Below, in pieces: positions 41,005 to 46,605 of a stretch of DNA of 46,605 nt. A program made the position numbers and the translations under genes. Origin of the DNA: JALHST01 sp038316335. Lineage in GTDB: Bacteria; Bacteroidota; Bacteroidia; Flavobacteriales; Flavobacteriaceae. Below the pieces are notes generated by a model that made no database searches, was not told the origin of the DNA, and saw only the letters and a program-made list of their open reading frames with translations. Each line of letters begins with the position of its first letter. Positions within the stretch are counted from its first letter, which is position 1. The stretch covers positions 1 to 46,605 of the forward strand of contig JBBQAM010000032.1 of NCBI GenBank assembly GCA_038316335.1, in the 5' to 3' direction.

Positions 41005-43536
41005 ATGTTGAAAAGACTACTACCCCTACTCCTTCTCTATGGTTTCGCCCTACATGGCCAAGATTATTTCCTTAAGAAATTTGAACCTTACAACCCAGGA
41101 ATCCCTTCCCCAGAGCAATTTTTGGGATATGGCATCGGTGAACACCATACACGTCATGACCTGATCGTTGCCTATCTTGAAAAGTTGGCCCAGGTTTCGG
41201 ATAGGGCGGCCATTCACTATTACGGAAAAACCTATGAGGGTCGGAAATTGGTGATATTGACGGTTACCACCCCAGAAAACCTTAAAAACCTTGATCAGCT
41301 TAAACAGCAACATCTGGCATTCACAGATCCTACCAAAAATGTATCGAATTATAGCGATGTGCCGATTTTTATAAATCTGGCCTACAATGTACATGGTAAT
41401 GAACCTTCTAGTTCTGAAGCCGCCATGTTGGTTGCTTACACCTTGGCAGCTTCTGAAAACCCCGAAATAGTACACTATATAAAGAATGCCGTGCTATTTA
41501 TCGATCCTGCGATAAATCCTGATGGTAGGGACCGACATACCCAATGGGCGAATTCCTATCAAGGCACGCCCGAAGTCGCAGATCCCGCCGATGCCGAACA
41601 TAATGAATATTGGCCTGGAGGGCGCACCAACCATTATTGGTTCGATTTAAATCGCGATTGGCTTTTGGCGGTAAATCCTGAAAGCAGGGGCAAGTTGACC
41701 TGGTATCATGAATGGTATCCGAACGTGGTGACCGATTTTCATGAAATGGGCAGTCAAAGTTCTTTTTTCTTTGAACCAATGAAGACCAATGGATCTCTGG
41801 ATCCCATAATGCCCAAGGAAAATTATGAAGACCTGAACACGATGTTCGGGGATTATTTTTCCAGAGCCATGGATAGCATTGGCTCCCTTTATTTTACGAA
41901 GGAAGTATTTGATGGCACCTATCCGGGATACGGCTCATCCTACCCTGATTTGCAAGGGGGGCTCGGACTTCTCTTCGAACAAGCCAGTTCAAGGGGTCAT
42001 AAACAAACGACCGCCTTCGGGGAGATTACCTTTCCGTTTACCATTCGCAATCAATATGTCTCTGGCATTACAACGGTGCGAGCCGCAGTCGACAACAAGG
42101 CCTACCTCTATAAATATCAACAGGACTTTTTTAAAAGTGCCCTCGGTAATGCTGCAAAGAGTAAAGTGAAAGGGTATACATTTGGGGACATCCATGATAA
42201 AAACCGGACCAAGGCCTTCATAGACAAACTGTTGCTGCATAAGATCGACGTATACAGATCCGGTGAGAACTACGTAGTGCCCACCAAACAAAATCAATAT
42301 AGAATGGTTCAGACCATGTTCGAAACGTATAAGAAATATAGGGACAGCGTGTATTATGACGCCTCTGCCTGGTCAATGGCCAATTTTTATAACATGAAAT
42401 ACCGACCAGTCACATCCTTGTCGTTAGGTGATAAAATCAGTACTACCGATGCATTATTCAATACGGTACCGGTTCAAAAATCAAACTATGCCTATATTCT
42501 CGACTGGGAGGATTACAATGCACCCGCTGCCCTGAATTATTTGCAGGAAAACGGCTTGGTCGTTTCTTCCTCTACGCGACCCTTCATGGCAAAGGTAGGT
42601 GCTGAAGGAAAGGAATTCGGCTATGGTACGCTGGTACTTCCAGTGCAACTGCAGAAGAAAAATGCGGATGAAGTATTCACCCTGTTACAATCGGCCCAGC
42701 AAAAATTCGACGTGCCGATGTATGCCGTAAATTCAGGGTATAATATCAAGGGCATCGATTTGGGAAGTAGCTTAATAATTCCATTGAAAAAGCCAAAAGC
42801 CATAATGCTCATTGGTAACGGGACGAGCTCGTATGAGGCTGGGGAAGTTTGGCATCTTTTGGACACCCGCGTCCACATGCCCATCACCAAGATTCCTATG
42901 CGAAACTTCGACAGGATCGATTTTGACGAATACAATGCGATGGTCATCGTTTCAGGAAGTTATACCTTGAACGAAAAACAACGAAATAGAATCAAGGATT
43001 GGACCAGCAAGGGAAACACCCTTATTACAATAGGTTCTGCATCAAAATGGGTCATTGACAAAAAATTGGTCACCGAGAAATTGACCCCAGCCGCAAATGA
43101 CTCGATTGCGAAAGATACCGTTCAAGTGATTCGCAGACCCTATGCGGATGCCAATGAAAACCTAGGGAAAGAAAGTGTAGGAGGCATCATTTTAAAAGTC
43201 GATTTAGATAGTACCCATCCTTTGGCATTCGGATATATCGATCGCACCATTCCCATATATAAAAACAACGAAATATGGCTGGCACCAAGTAAAAATGCGT
43301 ATGCGACCGTGGCAAAATATAGCAAAGATCCGCAAATCGATGGATTTATTACCGATAAGAACCTGAATGAATTTGTAAAACCATCTGCTTCACTCATTGT
43401 AAGTAAACTTGGTCAGGGCCGTGTGGTCCTTTTTGCGGATGACCCAAATTTTAGAGGGGCCTGGTACGGAACGAACCGATTGTTCCTAAATGCCCTGTTC
43501 CTAGGTGGTTTAATCGATGTTCCTGAGCCACAATGA
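41005..43536 (+). CDS. M14 family zinc carboxypeptidase, secreted
   Basis: 843 residues with a signal peptide (LKRLLPLLLLYGFALHGQ). The M14 domain covers about 25-340: zinc ligands His130 and Glu133 (VHGNE) and His246 (DFHEMGS), a substrate-side NPDGRDR (171-177), and the catalytic Glu325 in LLFEQASS. Beyond it, 500 residues without a named family end in a glutamine-amidotransferase-like region (about 595-840, with KAIMLIGNGTSSYEAGEVW and MVIVSGSY). Enzyme likely cuts C-terminal residues in the periplasm or outside. It precedes an amidohydrolase by 131 bp. Confidence 0.92.
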   Translation: MLKRLLPLLLLYGFALHGQDYFLKKFEPYNPGIPSPEQFLGYGIGEHHTRHDLIVAYLEKLAQVSDRAAIHYYGKTYEGRKLVILTVTTPENLKNLDQLKQQHLAFTDPTKNVSNYSDVPIFINLAYNVHGNEPSSSEAAMLVAYTLAASENPEIVHYIKNAVLFIDPAINPDGRDRHTQWANSYQGTPEVADPADAEHNEYWPGGRTNHYWFDLNRDWLLAVNPESRGKLTWYHEWYPNVVTDFHEMGSQSSFFFEPMKTNGSLDPIMPKENYEDLNTMFGDYFSRAMDSIGSLYFTKEVFDGTYPGYGSSYPDLQGGLGLLFEQASSRGHKQTTAFGEITFPFTIRNQYVSGITTVRAAVDNKAYLYKYQQDFFKSALGNAAKSKVKGYTFGDIHDKNRTKAFIDKLLLHKIDVYRSGENYVVPTKQNQYRMVQTMFETYKKYRDSVYYDASAWSMANFYNMKYRPVTSLSLGDKISTTDALFNTVPVQKSNYAYILDWEDYNAPAALNYLQENGLVVSSSTRPFMAKVGAEGKEFGYGTLVLPVQLQKKNADEVFTLLQSAQQKFDVPMYAVNSGYNIKGIDLGSSLIIPLKKPKAIMLIGNGTSSYEAGEVWHLLDTRVHMPITKIPMRNFDRIDFDEYNAMVIVSGSYTLNEKQRNRIKDWTSKGNTLITIGSASKWVIDKKLVTEKLTPAANDSIAKDTVQVIRRPYADANENLGKESVGGIILKVDLDSTHPLAFGYIDRTIPIYKNNEIWLAPSKNAYATVAKYSKDPQIDGFITDKNLNEFVKPSASLIVSKLGQGRVVLFADDPNFRGAWYGTNRLFLNALFLGGLIDVPEPQ

Positions 43537-43667
43537 CAATGATAGTGAGCCCAGTCGCTAGGATCATTGACCTGCGATATGAGCCTGTTTTTCTCATAAA
43601 AGGCATTCGGTTTGAAATTTTTACCGATATCGAGTAAGCGCATAATAACTAACCAAATACGAAATTG

Positions 43668-45239
43668 ATGAAAAAATTTTCCGTGCTTTTTGCAACCGCC
43701 CTTTGCCTTGGCGCAATCACTTTTATGACGGCCCAATCGGCCAATGGTGATGGCCCTTTTCCACAACTCATTATCAGGGGGGTTACCCTGATCAATGGGA
43801 ACGGGGCACCGCCACAAGGGCCCATCGATATTGTCGTAGAGAACAATATCATCAAAAACATACAGGTTGTGGGCTTTCCTGGGGTGTCGATCGATGACTC
43901 CAAAAGGCCTAAATTAAAGGCAGGTGGAAAGGAAATCGATTGCACCGGAATGTACTTAATGCCTGGTTTTATTGATATGCATACCCATATTGGAGGAAAA
44001 GCCCAAGGGGCCGACCCCGAATATGTATTCAAGCTGTGGATGGGCCATGGGGTGACAACCGTTCGGGAAGTCGGTGGTCCGGGGGTTGATTGGACCTTAG
44101 ACCTTAAAAAGAAAATCAAGAATAGGGAAATCGTAGGCCCACGTATTTTTAGCCTTACGGCTTTTGGAAACGGAAGTGAAGAAGAAATTAGCACGCCTGA
44201 AATGGCACGGGCATGGGTGCGGGAAAATGCAAAGAAAGGGGCAGATGGTATCAAGTTTTTTGGTGCACCTCCAGAAATTATGGCCGCTGCCCTAGATGAA
44301 AATAAAAAACTAGGCCTACGATCCGCCTGCCATCATGCCCAATTGGATGTAGCGCGTTGGAACGTCTTGAATTCAGCACGTGCCGGACTCACCTCAATGG
44401 AACATTGGTACGGATTGCCTGAGGCACTTTTTAATGATCGTACGGTACAAGATTATCCGCTTGATTATAATTATTCAAATGAACAGGACCGTTTTGAAAA
44501 TGCCGGTCATTTATGGGCCCAAGCTGCCAAACCCTATTCGGAACATTGGAACGAAGTGATGAACGAACTGTTGGCCCTTGATTTTACCCTTGATCCCACC
44601 TTTAACATTTATGAGGCGAGCCGCGATCTTCAGGGAGCCAGAAGGGCCGAGTGGCATGAAGAGTATACCTTGCCCTCACTTTGGGAATTCTATCAACCTA
44701 GTAAAATATCGCACGGCAGCTACTGGCATGATTGGGGAACCGAGCAAGAAGTGGCCTGGAAGCAAAATTACCAGCTTTGGATGACATTTATAAATGAATA
44801 TAAGAATCGCGGCGGTAGGGTTACTACAGGCTCTGATTCAGGCTTTATTTTTCAACTGTACGGCTTCGCCTATATTCGTGAATTAGAACTCTTGCGTGAA
44901 GCTGGATTCCACCCTTTGGAAGTCATAAGAGCGGCCACATTGAATGGCGCGGAAGCTTTGGGAATGGTTGACAAATTGGGATCGGTCGAAGTAGGTAAAT
45001 ATGCCGATTTTGTAGTCGTAGCCGAAAATCCCTTAAAAAATCTCAAAGTACTTTATGGTACCGGTGCGATACGCCTAACCGATGATAATAAAGTGGTTCG
45101 TGTCGGTGGTGTTAAGTATACCATTAAAGATGGTATTATTTTCGACGCTAAGGCATTATTGGAGGACGTAAAGCGACAAGTTGCTGAGGAAAAGGCAAAA
45201 ACGGGTTATAAGATTTTACAGCCAGGTATAAAAGGATAG
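43668..45239 (+). CDS. amidohydrolase family protein, secreted
   Basis: 523 residues from the ATG at 43668, with a signal peptide (FSVLFATALCLGAITFMTAQS). The metal-dependent hydrolase barrel is shown by MPGFIDMHTHIGG (His105, His107), HHAQLD and the late TTGSDSGF with its Asp. The C-terminal NPLKNLKVLYGTGA fits imidazolonepropionase/prolidase-like members. It would hydrolyse amide or cyclic bonds with a bimetal centre; prolidase-like dipeptide cleavage after the M14 enzyme is plausible given the pairing. Substrate not decidable. Confidence 0.92.
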   Translation: MKKFSVLFATALCLGAITFMTAQSANGDGPFPQLIIRGVTLINGNGAPPQGPIDIVVENNIIKNIQVVGFPGVSIDDSKRPKLKAGGKEIDCTGMYLMPGFIDMHTHIGGKAQGADPEYVFKLWMGHGVTTVREVGGPGVDWTLDLKKKIKNREIVGPRIFSLTAFGNGSEEEISTPEMARAWVRENAKKGADGIKFFGAPPEIMAAALDENKKLGLRSACHHAQLDVARWNVLNSARAGLTSMEHWYGLPEALFNDRTVQDYPLDYNYSNEQDRFENAGHLWAQAAKPYSEHWNEVMNELLALDFTLDPTFNIYEASRDLQGARRAEWHEEYTLPSLWEFYQPSKISHGSYWHDWGTEQEVAWKQNYQLWMTFINEYKNRGGRVTTGSDSGFIFQLYGFAYIRELELLREAGFHPLEVIRAATLNGAEALGMVDKLGSVEVGKYADFVVVAENPLKNLKVLYGTGAIRLTDDNKVVRVGGVKYTIKDGIIFDAKALLEDVKRQVAEEKAKTGYKILQPGIKG

Positions 45240-45248
45240 AATTTATTG

Positions 45249-45273
45249 AAGTCCTCTTATTATAGGGCTTTTT
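45249..45273 (+). terminator. intrinsic terminator after the amidohydrolase
   Basis: AAGTCCT (45249-45255) pairs with AGGGCTT (45264-45270), one T-G wobble, 8-base loop, followed by a T-run to 45273. It lies 9 bp after the stop codon. Confidence 0.75.
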
Positions 45274-45351
45274 GCGGCTGTAAATCGGGGACATAGACAT
45301 AGTCTATCAATGTGACTGCGACTGCATAAAAAATAAAGTAAAGCAAAAAAA

Positions 45352-45405
45352 ATTGGGATGGACCTGTGTTGAAAGAAGGGGGCCTATATTGTAGCCCATC
45401 CCAAT
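45352..45405. repeat. 10-bp inverted repeat with 34-bp spacer
   Basis: ATTGGGATGG (45352-45361) and CCATCCCAAT (45396-45405) are perfect reverse complements. The spacer contains GGGC and GCCC (45380-45383, 45394-45397), giving an alternative inner pairing that would compete with the outer stem. There is no T-run behind it. Possible structured RNA; function unknown. Confidence 0.5.
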
Positions 45406-45511
45406 GATGAAAACTGAAACGATGTATGCGATGCTAGGGCGCGAATCTTGTTCTTCCAGCTACTTAAATCACTATCAAGCCTTTAAACAAAGTGCCTGCC
45501 GTTCGTTATGA
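45404..45511 (+). CDS. possible 35-codon ORF
   Basis: The frame opens with two ATGs at 45404 and 45407 at the edge of the inverted repeat and ends in TGA at 45509-45511. The peptide (MMKTETMYAMLGRESC at its start) has no signal peptide or recognisable domain and contains two cysteines. Length and composition do not exclude chance. Confidence 0.15.
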   Translation: MMKTETMYAMLGRESCSSSYLNHYQAFKQSACRSL

Positions 45512-45663
45512 AGTGGTGCTTTTAAAGGCCTTAACACTCCTTTGGTCTTAGGAAATATTACAATATGTGACAAAATCAAAATTACGGGTACTAAAATCGA
45601 AAAAAGTATCATAGGTATGTAGGTTTATGTCAACTTGGGGAGTCAACGATTCAACTTTGGGGT

Positions 45664-45930
45664 TTAGGCCAATTTGGCCCTGTTATTTTTAGTGCTAAAA
45701 GCCAAGGCTTTCTTTACGCGGGAATTTTTGTGTCGGTATAGTTGGGCTATCTTGTTTTCCTTGGTTGTCTCCATTTTTTGGTAAGAAACAGAATCAACAA
45801 CGCCAGCGTCCAAAACAATACCCATTTCAATAGGCTGAATTTCATCATGGCTTTCTTTATTTTGTGCAAGAGCCGAGGCTCCGAAAATTAGTAACGCGAT
45901 AAGGGTTAAATACGATTTCATTATGTTCAT
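45664..45930 (-). CDS. small secreted protein, hypothetical
   Basis: 88 residues with a clean signal peptide (SYLTLIALLIFGASALAQ). The mature part (about 65 residues) is mixed-charge, ending with a basic stretch (RHKNSRVKKALAFSTKNNRAKLA). The first ATG is at 45930 and a second at 45921; TATATTTA (45941-45948, minus strand), one base off the -7 consensus, suggests transcription near 45934 and therefore the second start. I recall short exported flavobacterial proteins of this kind, with no known role. Confidence 0.7.
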   Translation of the reverse strand: MNIMKSYLTLIALLIFGASALAQNKESHDEIQPIEMGIVLDAGVVDSVSYQKMETTKENKIAQLYRHKNSRVKKALAFSTKNNRAKLA

Positions 45931-45948
45931 TTGGGTTACATAAATATA

Positions 45949-46402
45949 ACCCCGGAATCAGGGCAGACTACCTCCTAAGTCGCTGAAAGGCACGTATTTT
46001 CGGGGAATGAAAAAAGATGGGACGAATGGTTAAATTTGATCGCCGATCGCAACGCGATGGCAATTCCCTTTATCGAAAAAAAAGGTAGTTGCCCGACAAA
46101 AAAAGGGATGTCAAAGGGATTGATTTGAAGAATGGACGCTATTCAAGGTCAATAATTCGGGCTGAATGCTTCAATAATAACCCCCAAGCGACTTTTTTAC
46201 CGCTAGGTGGCTATAGATGCTGATTCGACTGACTCCAGAACACTACGGATTTTAATTGGACCTGAGGTCGTGCAATGGCCAATTTAAACGACGGGGAGAA
46301 TAGTTATGAAAAACCGAGGCCAGGAAGCCCAGATATCGAGCTAGTAACCTCAGATTACTATCAGGATAGTACAGCAGCCTTTCAGTACCCAGAAGGCATT
46401 AT
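45949..46402. other. non-coding stretch without recognised elements
   Basis: About 450 bp between the small secreted protein and the antiporter end. No frame with plausible coding composition, tRNA or repeat was found on either strand. Runs of A at 46076-46105 are the only notable composition. It may hold decayed sequence. Confidence 0.5.
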
Positions 46403-46605
46403 CTAGGATGCCATTTTTTTGACAAATCCGCCAATGGTAAGTCCTTGTACGATTATTGAGAAAACAACCACTACGTAGGTGATCACCAAAAAAAGATTGC
46501 GGTCCATTTCGACTGAAAGTCCTAAGGCAAGCGCAATCGATATTCCGCCCCGTAGTCCGCCCCACGTCATAATGAGCGTAGTATTCGGAACAAAGGCAAG
46601 CTTTT
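46403..46605 (-). CDS. CPA1-type Na+/H+ antiporter, 3' end (partial)
   Basis: The last 66 codons of a gene entering from the right edge; the stop (TAG on the minus strand) is at 46403-46405. The translated end includes LIMTWGGLRGGISIALALGL, where TWGGLRGG and the following helix are the signature of CPA1 (NhaP/NHE-like) sodium/proton antiporters, then a last membrane segment (FLVITYVVVVFSIIVQGLTI) and a short tail ending VKKMAS. The rest lies outside the window, so full length is unknown. A longer frame on the same strand at 46350-46565 is a shadow. Confidence 0.85.
   Translation of the reverse strand, partial: KLAFVPNTTLIMTWGGLRGGISIALALGLSVEMDRNLFLVITYVVVVFSIIVQGLTIGGFVKKMAS

Larger units (their letters stand above)
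45274..45663. other. gene-poor intergenic region
   Basis: About 390 bp without a supported gene. It holds the inverted repeat at 45352-45405, a weak 35-codon frame at 45404-45511, and a second short inverted repeat, CCTTTAAA (45480-45487) with TTTAAAGG (45521-45528). Nothing resembling a known RNA family or insertion sequence was recognised. Confidence 0.5.

Noticed and set aside
43537..43664. CAATGAT/ATCATTG inverted repeat as a terminator
   Set aside because: Seven-bp AT-rich arms with a 19-base loop and no T-run; within chance.
46350..46565. 71-codon minus-strand frame at the right edge
   Set aside because: Another frame of the same strand encodes the antiporter signature TWGGLRGG and a terminal membrane helix.

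Overview
The window looks like chromosome of a marine-type member of the Flavobacteriaceae (Bacteroidota). The evidence is the gene content (DUF1080, DUF6807, DUF4105 and DUF2795 proteins, a long SecA without a C-terminal zinc motif, a MerR-crtI-crtB-crtZ carotenoid cluster), the moderate GC, the lack of Shine-Dalgarno sequences, and repeated promoter elements of the Bacteroidota type TAnnTTTG a short distance before genes. Genus cannot be fixed from what is visible.

Layout. 1-366: two copies of a ~70-bp stem-loop repeat around an array of eight 7-bp repeats. 367-7206 (minus strand): a sugar-catabolism block with a Gfo/Idh/MocA oxidoreductase, three DUF1080 (3-keto-disaccharide hydrolase) genes carrying four domains, a DUF6807/PmoA-like lipoprotein and a LacI-type regulator. 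A perfect 14-bp LacI-style palindrome (7259-7272) separates it from a divergent glucuronate isomerase (uxaC). 8983-9066: tRNA-Leu(GAG). 9367-13054: a CarH-like B12-dependent MerR regulator followed by crtI, crtB and crtZ. 13067-14187: two overlapping TlpA-like genes, one of which has lost its CxxC. 14260-19996 (minus): aconitase, MoxR ATPase and two parvulin-family periplasmic proteins. 20202-24598 (plus): an SRPBCC protein, a small conserved protein, a class A beta-lactamase-like lipoprotein, rluF and a carboxypeptidase-like-domain protein. 24677-26884 (minus): recQ without its zinc cysteines. 27201-30217 (plus): kdsD-tatC-AhpD-like-lptB. Then pssA (minus), and on the plus strand DUF4105, ABC-F, a shortened methyltransferase-like gene, a 44-aa membrane peptide, a PduO-type cobalamin adenosyltransferase, DUF2795, secA, a HisKA_2 histidine kinase, an M14 peptidase and an amidohydrolase. 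The right end holds a poorly coding stretch, a small secreted protein (minus), and the 3' end of a CPA1-type Na+/H+ antiporter running off the window.

How the parts fit. The left block reads as a keto-glycoside pathway: an oxidoreductase would oxidise a sugar at C3 and DUF1080 enzymes would cleave the keto-sugar, with uxaC pointing to uronate-containing substrates; LacI control through the palindrome is inferred. The carotenoid cluster is probably light-controlled through adenosylcobalamin: the MerR protein keeps both the Wx9EH cap motif and the ExHxxG cobalamin motif, and an adenosyltransferase able to make the cofactor lies 25 kb away. Most of the rest is housekeeping for envelope, secretion and RNA/DNA maintenance.

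The observations I rank highest are the CarH-like photoreceptor, the keto-glycoside locus with its operator, the cysteine-less RecQ, the CxxC-less TlpA partner, the methyltransferase-like protein without a SAM motif, an upstream ORF filling the secA leader, and the covarying stem-loop repeats at the left end. No phage, insertion sequence, CRISPR or defence system was seen.
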